Program-made: the position numbers and the translations under genes
Notes under the pieces: generated by a model
What the model saw: only the letters and a program-made list of their open reading frames with translations
The model's database searches: none
Told to the model about the DNA's origin: nothing
From: Cristatella mucedo
Lineage: Eukaryota; Bryozoa; Phylactolaemata; Cristatellidae
Length of the DNA: 64,000 bases
Direction of reading: 5' to 3'
Assembly: GCA_009760855.2 (NCBI GenBank)
Contig: WPIO01000048.1
Coordinates: 1,199,001 to 1,263,000, forward strand
Part shown: piece by piece, positions 33,501 to 46,977 of the stretch
Position numbering within the stretch: the stretch's first letter is position 1
Layout: each line of letters opens with the position of its first letter

Positions 33501-34206
33501 AAGTGGTAAAGTGTAAAGGATTTTTGGAGCAAAATATTATGCTGCCTTTGGCTTTTAAGTTAACTAAGGGTAATTATTATGTTGCAAAGAGTAAATCTCA
33601 ATGCTAATCGCCTGTTCCACGATAGCAGCTAGCCTAGGCTGGAGATTTAAGCCGCAAAATCTCTCCCGATCAAGGTCAAAGTTCGATCACAAATCATGGA
33701 GGCTGTTTGTTCGATTGGCAGTCGAAGTTTTGGAACATTCAGGGTCTAGTCAGCGTAATCTGTCTAGTCTCTACGTTTTGAGAGAGTCAAATCTGACCAA
33801 AGATGCAACTGATAAATCGCCATATCAGTCATAGTGACGCGTTGTTACATAGCCGGGCCGAGGGAATCTAGCGTCATCTTTGAGGATTATAAGAATGACG
33901 GCAGTCCAAACTAGTTGGCGTCAGATAGCCGGCCATGGATCTCTACGAGTATTTAGTTAGTAGTCGGTAGAGAATTCTTCTAATTGTAAAGGATGTGAGC
34001 ACGTGATAACTGATAATGCAAGCGAGCTTTTAAATATTGCAAAGCTACTTTTAGAGAAGCGTTGTCGTGTGGCATACACACCTTAAGATGTCATGGCAGG
34101 AATTCGGGGCATGTGAGAAGTGTCGGTAACATTCGCTTCGCGGCTGCTTAGATTGACAGCGGTGAACCGTTAGACCACGAAACGCAAGAACCTCACGACT
34201 GTGGAT
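33501..34206. other. unassigned
   Basis: Nothing recognised. Confidence 0.4.
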
Positions 34207-34256
34207 CTAGCGTCTAGAAAGAGATTAAGTTTACAGAGAGCCCTATACCAATGTAG
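34207..34256 (+). mobile_element. L2/SINE A tail remnant
   Basis: tctagcgtctagaaagagat, then taagtttacagagagcccta: the shared stem-loop tail only. Whether it came from L2 or SINE A cannot be told. Confidence 0.6.
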
Positions 34257-35087
34257 GTAGCCAAAACGTAACAGGAGTATGACTGGGAGTCAGAAAAAAA
34301 CAAGTCAGCAATCGCACCGCATCCCTCGTAGAGCCGAGTACTATGGGGATTTCATGGACGCAAGCAAAGCTTGAACAGCTGGAAAATTCAAGTCCCGTCC
34401 CTGCAGAGCTTTAGCAGATCTAAGGCCTAATCTACCCTCGAGAAATTAGCTCCGTAAGCAATAAATACACTTCCTGCTAAACGGCTGGCCAAGGCGACAC
34501 CGGTTGTATGAGAATGGCGCCCATAGCACGCTGCTTTACGTCAGCTGTTCCTAAAAGCAAGGGTGAGTTCGGTCAGAAATATAACAGGACGGCTCGTGCT
34601 TCGCTCGTTTGCGTTAAATTCTTCCAGCTATTTTGAAACTTTTGAAGATATAGATATTTAAGAGTTGTACCATAAACTGACCCTACTGCTGCCAAACCTC
34701 ATTAGATAATATTCCAAGTGAGCGTCAGCACGTTGCAGCCTGCTGTGCTCACTCGTGCGTCTGGTAATTGCTTATTGCTTCGAGACAAATTAAATGAATT
34801 GGACGTATACTTAATATTGTGTGCGTACTCGACCGTAAGTCTTTTGTGCACTGAATGGAGGGCGATCGATCGTGCGATTTAGGCAGTACATCCCCGGATT
34901 AGGTTCAGAGATCCTATTAGACATCTGTCGCTGCATTTTCTTCAAGTATGCACGTCAGAAGAACCCGGGTCAGCTGACGTCAGTAAGCCCTCGAATCTCT
35001 CTTGAACAGGAGCGGATTTATTGCTACGAAGGCGAAATGCAAAGCCGCAAGATTTTCTGGTGAGTACGCTTGGGTGACCATGGGAAT

Positions 35088-35090
<3 letters not shown>
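34257..35090. other. unassigned
   Basis: Nothing recognised. A GT-AG-like 5' splice site (ttttctg/gtgagtac, 35053-35068) stands just before the GA repeat but no exon could be supported. Confidence 0.4.

Positions 35091-35140
<50 letters not shown>
35091..35140. repeat. (GA)25 microsatellite
   Basis: 50 bases of pure GA. The SLSLSL and RERERE frames over it are not proteins. Confidence 0.97.
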
Positions 35141-35143
<3 letters not shown>

Positions 35144-36591
35144 ACTTGATGCCAAAAATGATGAGCACACGTAGGTGGCCGATACGATATCGATGAAGCA
35201 CATAGACTACTAGAAAAAAGGCTTAACCGCACTCTAGTTTCGCGAAGCCGCAGTACAGTCTTTCAGCATCCACTTCTCTTTAAATAAAGATTCATCATGC
35301 ATTATAGAGGCTACACAGTGGCAATGAGTTACTGCAAGCAGTGTGTCGACTCTTGCTAATTGCCCTAAAAAATGCACACTGTGTCTTATTTCCCTCTCTA
35401 TTCAAGTGTAAAGCTTCTACATCTAAGAGAGTGTGGTTTGCGTGCATACATGAGCACGATTATGTGCATGCTTCTGGTCAGAGGTTCTATTAACCGAGGC
35501 CTTGAGGGTCTCCATGTTTGCTTGAGAATGCTGGCCCACGCATGACACTAGTTTGCTTTAGCATGTTTTATACCATGCATGTTACTAAACATTGGGTATT
35601 CCTTCTCTTGCAGCGAATCGTAAAGCACGGCGATATAGATTAGCTTCTTCTACTCCTCTATGCCATTATTGATCGATTTTTATTTTCATTATTGCTCTAA
35701 TAAACTCCTCTTGAGATATTGTTGGTGTTTGTGAGTACTCTGTTAAAATAGTTGCGATTTCAGACAAATTCAGGCTCCTACGCGCAAAGACGGCATTTTG
35801 GCCCACTTGTTGCAGACACTGGCGACCCAGTTGCTTGCCAGCTCTGAGGCCAATCCCTCGAGGTCAGACACGCCCGAATCCACACCCGTCTTGTTGAGGC
35901 AGACAAAGGACGCTTCTCTCGCGCCGCTTGGGCAAGCGGATGCACCTTTCTCTGCTTGCCGTTCGGCCTGATCAGACCTACTCGCCCTGCCTCCGTCTCT
36001 CTGCTGTGGTGGATGAATAAATAAATGTCGCACCCTGACTATGCGTTGTTAATATCAATCAACGAATACGTGCGCCAGCACACTCAACGTTCCTGATTGC
36101 CCAAAAAGCCAAGGGACAATAATAAATTATTTTCTTATTTCTGCTGCCACCGAGTCTTGAAAGACATTCTTCGCTCTGTCGACTTCCTAATGTCGGTCTT
36201 TCTAGAGCAAAATAACATATTTTAAAGTTCAGCCACTGCCTCGATTCCGAAATCTAAGCTAATTGCGCATTTAAAGTCTGACGAATGCTTGATCAGGCAA
36301 GTTCGAATACTGGAGGGTAGTCTAGTCACCATAGGAGTGTTCAAGTACCATTTTTTAGTATGGGCACTTCATCAAGACAAGTCGTTCACGTTGCCATACG
36401 TCGTGCATATCACGTTGTTTACGTCACATACGTTATCAGTCTGATCTGAGAGCCCAAAATTTAAAAACATGAGAGCGGCTAGTCCATATCCATGCACATG
36501 AACAGGCATGTGAATCTAAGCAATGCTTGCAATGCGGCGAAAGTCGAGCCTCCGATAACTTATTGCATAGATTGCATTAGTTACAAAGTCA
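35141..36591. other. unassigned
   Basis: An 87-codon minus frame (36033-35770) is open but has no recognised motif. Nothing else is seen. Confidence 0.4.
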
Positions 36592-37145
36592 GCTGTGCCT
36601 ACTTTCGATATGAAACATTTGAAAAGAAATTCTGGCACACTTAGATGTCATTCGATAAGCGTCATTAAGTACTGCTGGTCCATGCAATTGCAATATTCCG
36701 TCCATGCTTCTGTATTCAACAACTTGCAAGTCTTCTGCCAATGCCATAGGACACACTCACTTGGTAAAAAAATCTGAAGCTAGGATAAGCTGCTGTGAGT
36801 GCAGCACCTGCCACATTTGACAATTTCTCACCCACCTCTCTGAAATATCTTCCATCAAGCAGGCGCGTAGACTTCAAGGCTCTGTTACTAACATGTATGT
36901 CTCTTCATTCACTTGCTCTGGCCTACTTATGTGAAATCCCAATCAGTCTTTCCAGCGTAGCAAAGCTTTTTCGAGTAATGCCGTTTATCTGTGCCCCTAA
37001 CGAGCCTAAAATCTTTCGGAGACCATTCCTCCGGTCCTTCCGTTAGCTCCCACGGCCTGCAACTCACAACTAATTAGCGCGAAGTCCTATAATTTTGCTT
37101 TCAAGAGGAACCTGTACACCCACCTGTTCCTCACAAAATTTGTTC
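36592..37145 (+). mobile_element. L2 C-terminal fragment, strongly decayed
   Basis: Collinear with 40440-41000: ggtccatgcaattgcaatat, RRVDFKALLLTCMSLHSLAL (36863-36920), GDHSSGPS-like cggagaccattcctccggtc, and ctgtacacccacctgttcct, matching the KTHLF end. Many indels and no tail. An old insertion. Confidence 0.75.
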
Positions 37146-38729
37146 TGTGTTTGCGAATAGGCCTTCCCGTGCTTACGCGGTTGATAACTGTGCTTTTTCT
37201 CTATAATAAGCTGAAATGCTTTCTTTCCAGCATATTTCAAGTATCTATACACTTGATCATCTAAGGGTGCTACAAATGATGCTTCCGTTTTTTATTTTAT
37301 CTGAGCTTCTGAAAACGAATTATTGTGAGATCAGTGGTCCCATGTTTTCAATCGATAGTTTTTCGCAAGCGTTTCTACAACCTTATTCGAGATTATTTGT
37401 GCCTTCATTCACTAACAAACACATATATATATATAGCAGCTTAGGACGGCCAAAATATGCAGGCCTGCAGAAATGAAGGCGTCGAAGAGCGAATGGGAAG
37501 AGCCGCCGGTAACCACACAGGGTCAGCCTCGCTCTGATAAGTACAGTCGTCTGCTGCTGGTCAAGTCCTACGAAAAAGCACCATGCTCTAGACGTTGGAC
37601 TTACGTAGAAGGGTTACTAAATATACACCATATATTAAATACAGCAGGCTAAAATGCATCCTTCAAAGTGGCTTAAGCCTCCATGCTTACGGCAGTGTGG
37701 GAGATCAGCTTGCTAAGGACACGCAGAGGTCGGAGGCAGGCATCGACCGACATCCTTCGGGACCTGTGTTTGTCAAAATTGGCTTGCACATTGCTTGCGC
37801 ATGCATGTGAATTGGAGATGCGTGTCTGAGTTTCAACTGAGGTCATCACGAAATTAAATGAGGAAAGTTACGTTTGGTCACCGCTATCGTGGAAACGAGG
37901 CGGTCGATAGTTACACGATGCGAGGCTTTCATGACGTAGCCGCAAAGCCGGGGGAGGGGCGTAGCCTAGCAGTGGGTTGCTGGGCGGCTGCAGCGGCCGT
38001 TAAGCTAAGCGGAAGGGCGAGTCGGCTAGTTAAAATGGTAAGTTTGCGCAAGGGCAATGGTCAGTCGTCTTCGAAAGATTCAGCCGAAAGCTAATTCCGA
38101 GCTGCGCCTCTTGGACTTTATGATTGACAGTTATAAGATGTCCTAAAGTTACCAGCTGTGCCAGTAGCAGTAGAAACCGAGGAAAGCAAAAAGGGAACCG
38201 ACACGCGACGGTAGCAATGATCACAGCAAAACACGCGCCCCACTCTATCGGGCTTGAATTTATGGACATCAATCTTTAAAAAATCTGCTGCCATGAGAAT
38301 ATGAAAGAACGCGCGAATACCGAAACCGGCGGCAGAGATGTATATATGTGAGCGCCTGCCGTCCGGGCTGCTAGTTTCAGTGCCCTAAGCCCAAACGTAA
38401 ATGCAATCCACTAAATTTACCCAACGGCCTGAAAGAAATGCAGACCGAGCGTTTCGTCCGCTGTATCGCGACAGCGTCCTACTCAGGCGGAAGTCGCCGA
38501 AGGAGAGCAGCGGATATAACAGAAAAGACTTGCATATTCTTCCGAGATAGGGTCATTCATCACAGCTCACGGCCATTGGCTACCACGTGGCATACTGCGA
38601 TAGGTAATTGGCAACCTGCCATGCTGTCGATTCGATTTTCCGGTGTGCGGCTGCTCACACACATGCGTATACTAAGACTTAACACCAAGTGAATACCTCC
38701 ACAAATTTCAGTAATTTACCCACAGTGTC
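37146..38729. other. unassigned
   Basis: Unique-looking sequence with CpG-rich stretches near 37940-38010. No coding motif recognised. Confidence 0.4.
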
Positions 38730-41232
38730 AGCTCTGTAAGCTCGTCACATCAAAGGCCACACACTCGACCGAATTTTCTCATGCAATTGCACTTTGTCAT
38801 CACCAATTTTTATTACCAAATCCGTCTTATCTGACCACGTGCAGATCCCATTCAATCTACAGCGTGTCAAATACAATCTAAGCCTCCTCCTGCTCTAAAA
38901 TCACATGTGAATCGCGAAACCTCAAGACCCTTGACATTGATGCTGTCTGCTCGAGAATTTCTGACTCGCCTCTGCTGCTCAGTTCCCCCTCCGATCTGTC
39001 ATCATTGGTAGATAGCTACAACACGACACTAGCTGACACGCTCGACGAGTTTGCACCTCTGACTGAGCGCACTGTGCATCCTCGGCCAGACGGCCTATGG
39101 TTTACCACAGACATTAAACTAGCTAGGTATACAAACCACAAGCTTGAAAAAGCATACAAAACATCAGGACTGACTGTCCATCGACAGGCATACGAGGACT
39201 ACTGTAGATCGTACCAATTGGTACCAGCAAAGGCCAAGTCTAGCTTCTATAAAAACATTTTTGAATCACACAAGCACAATCCAAAAATGCTGATGCTGAC
39301 GATTAACCATCTCCTCAACCGCTTCCAAATTAGCTTCTACCTGATGATCCTTGAGATGATCTAGCTGATCGCTTCTCTCGAATCTTTGTCCGGAAGATAG
39401 ACAAGATCAGGGAGTCCATCCCTGCAATGGCAGTATCCCTCCTAGAATACTAGTGATCTCGTCCAGAACTTCATATAACAATCAAAGAAGACAACAAGTC
39501 CTTTGGACCCTATTCCCACTGTCCTGCTCCTAATTGCATTGATCTGCTGCTGCCATGCATGACTAACATTATTAGTGTGTCATTGGCCTCAGGTCATGTC
39601 CTAGCAACTTTCAAAAAAGCTGTAGTCTGGCCACTGCTTAAAAAAGCGACACTAGACCAAGAGAACTTGAGAAACTACTAAACTACTACCGCCCAGTCTC
39701 CCTTCTACTATTCCTATCAAAGACACTGGAACGAGTCGTGGAGGACCAGCTTAACTCATTTATTGAAACTTCAAACCTTGCTAGTAAGTTCCAGTCTGGC
39801 TTTAGAGCTAATCACTCCGCAGAATCAGCATGGCTTAAGCAGTACAACGACCTAGTTAGGAATGCAGACATGGGTAGTCTTTCGGCAGCTTTTGATACTA
39901 TCGACCACCAAGTTCTTCTAGAGTGACTCTCATCTCGCCTGGGCATCACTGGCACTGCTCTGCAGTGGTTCAGGTCCTATCTCAGTGGGAGAGTATTGAC
40001 GTGAATGGACAAAGATCATCTGAAGTACCTGTGAAATATGGCGTACCTCAGGGCTCCGAGCTACGTCCGGTTCTTTTCACGGTTTATACTCTGCCTCTTG
40101 CTGATGTGATTGCCAAGCACAATCTAGGCTTTCACTTCTATGCGGATGACACTCAGTTGTACCTTTGCTTTGATTCCTCCCAGCCTTCAAGCACCTCAAA
40201 TTCTCTTAACTTCATTGCTGCATTTATTGATGACATCCACACATAAATGGCTGCAAATTTCCTTACATTAAATGTCGATAAAACTAACTTGCTAGTCATG
40301 GGCAAACCAAGTGTGATTCAGAAATTGGAAAGGCTAACGCTCAAACTCGGCTCTGCAAGCATATCTCCAGTTGAATCTAAACAAAACCTACGTGTCATGT
40401 TCCAAAATGACCTCTCTTTAGAGACCACATCAGCTTCACAATCAACTCTGCCCGCTTTCAGCTACATAACATTGTTAACATTCGGGATTGTTTAGATGAG
40501 TATACCACGCCTAATTTAGTCAAAGCATTTGTGACATCCCGTCTTTACTTCTGTAACTCACTGCTTGCTGGCCTACCGGCATGTGCAATCAAGCACTTAC
40601 AGCTGGTGCAAAACTCTGCAGCCAGGCTTGTCTGTCGTGAGCGTCGCTGTTGCCATATCACAACTCTTCTCGCTGACCTGCACTGGCTACCAGTCAAGCA
40701 ACGGATCGACTTCAAAGTTTTGTCGCTCACTTTTAGATCACTCCATTCTTTGGCTCCAGCCTATCTCTCAGATCTACTCCCCAACCAGGCCAAGCAGCGT
40801 AACACCCGCTTTTCGGTAACTATGAGTTTACCAATACCTCATACAAACCTCAAATTCTTTGGAGACCGTGCATTTAGTTCGTATGCTCCTAAAGCCTGGA
40901 ACTCATTCCAGTCTTGCGTCACGACATCTCCTGACTTGACCACATTTAAAAAGAACTTGAAAACGCACATATTTATGACCGCATTTAGTGGGTCCCTGTG
41001 ATTCGTCCTTTATGATATTATGCTTGCTGACACTGTGCATGCTGCCACTAACCACACTTGCATGCTGACCTTGTTCACGTCACCCCTAATCATGTTACTC
41101 ATGTTGTCTATCAAGCATTATATTACTCACCATTCTATCGCGTTTCCTTTGCAGCAAATGCAAAGCGCCTAGAAAGCGATTGAGTTCTCTGGGGGAGCTT
41201 TATCAAGTGTATTGTTATTATTACTATTATTA
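38730..41232 (+). mobile_element. L2 non-LTR retrotransposon, longest copy (APE end, linker, RT, C terminus, 3' tail)
   Basis: Begins in the endonuclease (GHTLDRIFS and VLSDHVQIPFNLQRV, catalytic SDH, near 38826). The linker frame 39005-39364 reads LVDSYNTTLADTLDEFAPL and SGLTVHRQAYEDYC, typical of L2. The RT follows in pieces: SLLLFLSKTLERVVEDQLNS-like (39700), DLSAAFDT lost around 39870, VKYGVPQGSELRPVLFTVY (40030) and an intact FYADD (40135). A TAA at 40243-40245 and a one-base deletion near 40420 follow. The C terminus (40531-41001) ends in TAFSGSL with the natural stop. The 3' UTR and TTATTATTACTATTA tail end it. 5' truncated and frameshifted, so inactive. Confidence 0.92.
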
Positions 41233-41481
41233 AACTTGTAAACGTTTCAACGACGACCCCAAACGACACCATATGGAGGTGGGATGGCGGCTAATGTCAA
41301 GCCTACCTTCCTTTACATTCGTTCAAAGGTGCTACCTTAGCACTGACAGGCGGAAGACCTGAGTCACAAATGATCTATTCGAATAATCAAAAAATCAGAA
41401 TCGTTTCAGTCCATCTCGCCCCAGAATACTATGCCCTTCCTGTGTGCACGCTCACTTCTATTGCCCCCCCCCCCGAGTCTT

Positions 41482-41632
41482 TGGACCGGGATAAGGTGTT
41501 CGCACTTCACCACCCAGGTCGTGAGCTCGAATCCCGCAGCGGGGAATTCTGTATTGCCCACTGCATGCGGTGGTAGTAGCCGTCTTGCCTCTTCCGCTGC
41601 GGGCCTCGATGAAGCTATTGAGCGAGTTAGCG
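41482..41632 (+). mobile_element. SINE family B, diverged
   Basis: Starts ggaccgggataaggtgttcg, carries gtcgtgagctcgaatcccgc (box B at about 41526-41538), ggaattctgtattgcccact, gcggtggtagtagccg and a gatgaagctattgagcgagt end where other copies read gaggctgttaaatcagct. A C10 run (41465-41474) precedes it. Confidence 0.6.
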
Positions 41633-41639
41633 CGTTCCT

Positions 41640-42326
41640 CTTCTTTTTTTATTTCTCCTCCTTTGCCTACCACCGAGCAGCAAGCGAGCGAGCAGCTGCC
41701 TACAAGTCTGGCTGCCAAGAGTGCGAGATGAAAATCCGTTCGCTTGAAGCCGCTTTCACCCAAGCCAATTTTCAGAACAATCGAGCGAAAGGAACGTTAT
41801 TACCACGTCTCCTGATGGCCGACGCTTTGGGGGGCCGAAGTTCGTTCCAACAAGCCGATTCTTCGCTCAAGAGAGCGATTAAGCACGGGTGGGTAGCAGC
41901 GGCGGCAGCAAGAGCGTGCCAGCGAGAGCGCGACAGCGAGCTTGGGACAGCGAGACTCCTCGAGATAAATCGAGAGTGACTCGATCGCAAGCGCGAGCCC
42001 GATAGAAAGCACGGTTCGGCCGGAGGATCTGCTCGAGAATATCTGCTCTTATTTCGCCGGCTCGCCGAACCGCATCCGGCAGGCGAGATGCGTTCTTCTC
42101 ACGCCCACTGTCGCCTTTTGAAACCGATCGTGGGCGTGCCGGCCCGAAATCGGTGACCTCGGCTGTTCCAGCTCGAAGCGGTCGCTGCACGCGGGTGCGG
42201 AAGTGAGGCGGTCTGGTGCAGACCTCCAACAACATTGCAGTCGAACGTAGGTAGCAGATATATGTAGAGCAATTAAGCTCTGCCTCGGCGGGCACGTGTC
42301 AAGGCGCCGGATGCATGCCTCCCTTC
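41640..42326. other. GC-rich, unassigned
   Basis: CpG-rich from about 41880 to 42280 with overlapping open frames on both strands (182 codons plus, 138 and 210 minus). The frames lack any domain and are best explained by composition. It may be a CpG-island-like promoter region. Confidence 0.4.
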
Positions 42327-42396
42327 TGACCCTGCTGACCCTGCCGACCTGAATTGCCGAGCTGAACTGCTGAGTTGCATCGGGGGGGGGGGGGGG
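42327..42396. repeat. CTGACC-type minisatellite and poly(G)15
   Basis: Degenerate 9-10 base units (ctgaccctg, ctgaccctg, ccgacctga, ccgagctga, ctgctgagt) lead to 15 G at 42382-42396. Confidence 0.75.
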
Positions 42397-44416
42397 TTCA
42401 GGATCGCCCTGGAAGAATGTGCAAGCAGATGGGTCCTCTTTGACTCGACGCACTACTCCCCTGGAGTGACAGCGGAGATTCGGTGTGGAGGCCGGGGTAC
42501 AGGAGCCGGCTTTAACCGCCATCCTGCCCGCCAGTGGAGCGACGCTTGGCTGGGGAGCTGTGCAGCGCTGGGGTAGTGGAGCGCGAGCAGGGGCAGCAGA
42601 CAAGTACACGCCACATTGCCGAACCACAGCGCCGAGGCAAAGAGAAATGCCTAGGCAAGAAAACGGAATCCGTAACCGCAATAATTCCCATTCTCGTGTG
42701 GGCGAGGGTGGCGTTAAGATTTCGGCGCTGGGACCGGCTATCTAATTTGATGGGCGTGGCACGAGGTCGAGAAATGTATTTCAAGTTGGATGACAAACGC
42801 TGGCAGCTCCGTGAAAAACTGTTTGTTCGATTCCTTACGGCTATTTTAACCGTTCATTTTACCCGTTAGCCCAACCATTGGTTTGACAGCCTGCAGTTCC
42901 GTGCCGAAGGCATGCTCCCTGAGGCCGCCGTCAGTACGCGTGGTAGAATATCGCGCGTCTCTTTCGTAAAACTCGTACAGAATAGCCGTTTCTTTCAGCT
43001 CTGAAATTGCCATTCACTCGAGGAATGTAACAATAGCCGAATTACGAAAGCGACAGCAAATGTGCCCGCGCCGAAGGTGGCATCTCTCAAGTGTCCAGTG
43101 AAAAATGGTCATCCAGGGTGGAGAAAATCTTTGCATTGGAAATGACCGCGTGTCTCTAGAGTCCCACTTTCATATTTTACCTTCAATAGCTTTACTTTCA
43201 AAATCCTCAACCCGTTAGCCCCTCGCCGGAAGCATAATGGCCGCTCGAGCTTTCCGGAGGAGGGCCCTTGGTGTAATAGATAATGCTCATTTGGTCTGTA
43301 CTACCGCAACCGCAAATGACCCGGCGGCACGCTAACTTACTTGCCACTATTAGTAACTGCTAGTGGTCCCTTTTCATCAGCCGAAGGAGGCATCCTTCTA
43401 GGCTTGTTCTTTAAAAAATCTAGCTTCCATAAAACAGCAGTAGTTACCTTATCAGAAATCAGATTCCGATCCAGCCAGCCGAGGAAGCGCAGGTAAGGTG
43501 GATGTTTCAATCCCTCGCAGAAATGGATGACTCCCGTTGTTTTTCGAAAAAAAAACGCCTCCCGCCAGAAATTTTTGCGTAATTCTATCGACAAATGTTA
43601 GAGTCTGCTTTAAAATTATAATAAGAACTTATGAAAACTGTCACTTCCCATTTAGGTAGAGCACGAAGATTAACGAAGTTTCTCGCGCCCATAGCGCGTT
43701 CTCCTTGCAAGATCCCTCTAGAGAGACTTTACCTTCCCATTGGCTCTACGAATGCGACTGCCTCGACAAAGAATGAAAGGCCCTCTGGGAACTGACCGCG
43801 AACGTGCGCACCCGTTAAGCACCTCGCTCGCGTCGTTTTTTCCTAGCCCAGTCTACGAGAAAGTAGCAGAGCGTCAGTGGAGACGTGCTTTATCTGCCTA
43901 ATCATGAATCTGCAATTAATCCTAATAATGCCGAATCATTAATCTGCACGCCTTAGGCGCACCGCGCGACACCAGCATCCGGGACAGCTATTTCATTGTC
44001 CACACCTGGTAGCCCTTCCCCGAAAATCTGGAATGCCACATGATCAGGGCTAACGGGCCTTCCAAGGGGGGGGGGTGTGGGGGGAATTGGTTCATTTAGC
44101 TAAGGAGGGAGGTTCGCTTTAGCGGATATATTTCGATTGGGGCAGCTCAACCGCACCGCTTCAGCCGGACGGCGAGGGAGCTGTGGCCCCTCCCCCTCCG
44201 CGCGCCCTCCCCAGCTCCCTTGCTTGTCCAGCGGTTGCAATGTTCTCGCGGTAAAAGAAAAGAGCTCAGCCGCCGGCGAAGGTCGTTAAGGGAGCAGATT
44301 GGTCGACGGACCGGCCGGCAGGCGCCGCTGCCGGGATTACGCCAGAGAGGGCAAGCTTTACGGCTGCGTCGTCGGCTGCGGTTTGGCGCAACGCTCAAGT
44401 CGCTCTCTTGTTTTTG
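42397..44416. other. unassigned
   Basis: Mixed composition. A G-rich tract (gggggggggtgtgggggg) lies at 44067-44086. No element or exon supported. Confidence 0.4.
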
Positions 44417-44505
44417 CGACCAGGGTCGTGCGCTCGAGCCGAACGGCGCACGCAAAGCGCCTGGATAGAGATTAATGAAGCTCTCTTTAGGCGCTACGGG
44501 AGTCT
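44417..44505 (+). mobile_element. SINE family A, 3' half
   Basis: It reads cgaccagggtcgtgcgctcg, agcc, then aaagcgcctggatagagatt, aatgaagctctctttaggcg and cta. The box A region is missing. The stem pair of the tail (gcgcct ... aggcgc) is intact. Confidence 0.72.
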
Positions 44506-44582
44506 AGTATTTCTTGTCGTGGGAATACGAGTGGGCGTGCTGCCGGTGGCCCAGCCGCTCGCCGTGGCCGTGACGTCACACA

Positions 44583-44745
44583 CTAGGCAAGGCAGTCACT
44601 TTTCACGACCTCGGCGCCAAAGTCTTGGGTTTTAAGCCTGCAGTAGGCGATCTTTGATTGCCACTGCCAGCGGTGGCGATAGCCGCAAGGGCTCTTCTAC
44701 CGCTATGCAAAAGAGGCTGTTAAACAAGCTAGTATTGTTTATTTC
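44583..44745 (+). mobile_element. SINE family B
   Basis: It has actaggcaaggcagtcactt, ttcacgacctcggcgccaaa, a mutated box B (gggttttaagcctgc), gtaggcgatctttgattgcc, ggtggcgatagccgc, aagaggctgttaaacaagct and a tattgtttatttc tail. It follows the SINE A piece by 80 bases. Confidence 0.78.
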
Positions 44746-45551
44746 TTTTCTTCGGGACTGGCCAGGAGGAAGGGGCGGGGCCGCGCACGGATCGTCGGCC
44801 AACTTTCCCTACGTCTGCGGACGGTGCCATGTTTGTGGTTCATTCACTTGGTTGCGACCAAGTCCGTCCTCAGCCTGATGGTGCATTCAACGTCCGTTAC
44901 TGTCAATTGGTCAATAGTTGAATTTTTCGGAATTCTATGCGATCGAACTCGCCATTGCTCTCGATGCTCTCTTTTGCTCAGAGGGGAGATGTCATTGCGG
45001 TTGCCCGGATGGCTCGACTGATGCTCGAAATTAGGGCTGACCGCGTGCTATATAGCTTGCATTTATCCCTCAATCTGCTGCTGGTCTAACATAAAGCTTA
45101 CCTCGCGCGGGCGAGCAAGGCGTTTGATCGTAAGGAGGAACGCGGATGGCTAGAATGCACGACGCGAATCTTTAGGATCCGACGCGCTCGGACAAGTAAG
45201 TTGGTCGGTCGGCCGCCCGCTTTAAAGCAAGCGAAGCGCCTTCAGCTCAGCGCTAAGAAAGTGGTCGAGGGGCGGCCACTTTGGCTCGACGGTTAGAAGC
45301 ATCGGTAGCGGAAGTCCGGCCGGCGCTGCAGGCTCGCGTTCCGCCGGCTCCGACGCCTTTCTCTAGCAGTCCCTCACAGCAGACCTGCGGGTCCGGTATA
45401 TTTAGATGCGGATGCACGTGATTCACGAAGGCGACGGCAGCACGCATAACAAAGCCATTCTGACCGGAAGGGGGACGATCAGAACTCGCCAAAGAGCGCG
45501 GAACTTGACCTCGCCGAAGCCAGCCGAACGTTGCGGGTTGCGTCCCCTTTA
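44746..45551. other. GC-rich, unassigned
   Basis: Open frames but no recognised motif. Confidence 0.4.
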
Positions 45552-45795
45552 ATAATAATAATAATGATAACAATAATAATAATAGTAACACTAATACTAC
45601 ATTTGTATTTTGCCCTCGGATATCCTAATCTCTTTCTACGTACTTTACATGTGCTATATAGAATGTATGACTAGGTGGTTAGTGGGAACATGCCCAGTGC
45701 CATCGTGCATAGTAGGATTTTTAGTAGCTTGCACAGTGTCGGCACGCATAAGCACACAAAGGAGACATTGCAGGGATTCAGCCAATGCATTTTCT
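45552..45795 (-). mobile_element. L2 3' end only (minus)
   Basis: Degenerate TAA repeat (45552-45600), then atcctaatctctttctacgt, actttacatgtgctatatag and 3' UTR landmarks (ggttagtgggaacatgcc; ggcacgcataagcacaca; cagggattcagccaatgc). Confidence 0.8.
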
Positions 45796-46977
45796 GGTGG
45801 ACGGGAGCTGCCGCTCGCCCACTTAAGCGGAAGCTGCTGTAACTGTCCTCTCCCTTCTCGATGCCCCTTTATTCTGACTGTGCAAATGCCCTACCGATTA
45901 GATTACGTCTCCTTCTCAGCGTTGCCCGTCCGCGTGCTTGACAATTTGCAGTGGCTTTGTAGGCTTCGACTTGCGAGTGCTTCCTCACATCAGCCACAGC
46001 TATAGTTGAATTCGACGGATGACGATCGTCCTAACGGGTAAGCCAGATAGCTGAGAGTTTGGCATTTCGTGCGCCCACGGTGAGCTACAGTATAGTCTAC
46101 TCTCGCCCGAAGCTGGATGGAATGCATGTTCCATCTCCTCCTCCCCCGTCCGTTCATCGTGATTCCAGTCACGTATGTTGCCGTGCATTACCAGTTCGCC
46201 GAGCGCTATACTGAATGGGCAACATTTATTTGTGACCGATTCATACATTAATACTCAGCGACCGGCCGGATTTGATTTACAGCCGACCGACTATTTTGGA
46301 ACGCTGGTTTGATTCTTGCAATACGTTTCGCGGGATAAATTAGTCAGTGTGTGTAACGCTTTCATCCAAAACCTTCCAGCCTACCCGAAAATAGGCCGCT
46401 GAAAAAACTTAAGCCAAAAATATATGCATTTCGATGACCTCACTCGACCGCTACAAAGTGGCGGTGCAACGGCACGGCGAAGAGTCCGATGCATAGAGTG
46501 ATATGCTCGTGCCTGCGATCGCCGTAGCTATAGCTTACTCTCGCTACTCGCCGGCCGTGCGCTTTGGACTTCGCTCGCAGAACAGGGGGAACCAATCGTC
46601 AAACTGTCAAGTAAGTGTGGCCCGAGTTACAGATGAAAAGTGCTGCAGAGCACCGTCGAGTGGAAGTGATTGAGTAATCAAGACTCCGTCAGGATCATGA
46701 CTGTAGATCCTGGATCAGAGTTTAACTGAGAACTCGCAAAATAAATGTAAAAGCACAATGCTATGATTAAAGAAGCTGTAACTAGGAATAATGCTGCGAT
46801 GGTTGAGAGGATGAATATGACTGCTGCTGAGAGGTTATTCATGCATCAATACGAAGAGGAGTTGGAAGCAGGAAATGGTGAAAGAAATAGAGAGTAGGTT
46901 AAAAACTTGCCGAAAGTAATAGATTACTCAAGCAAAGATTTAGGCTAGCGAGTAAGTGGTGCAAGAGCACCTAGGTT
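45796..46977. other. unassigned
   Basis: Nothing recognised. Confidence 0.4.

Noticed and set aside
42049-42681. 210-codon minus frame
   Set aside because: Same reason: CpG-rich sequence, low-quality Arg/Pro/Ala composition, no motif or splice context.
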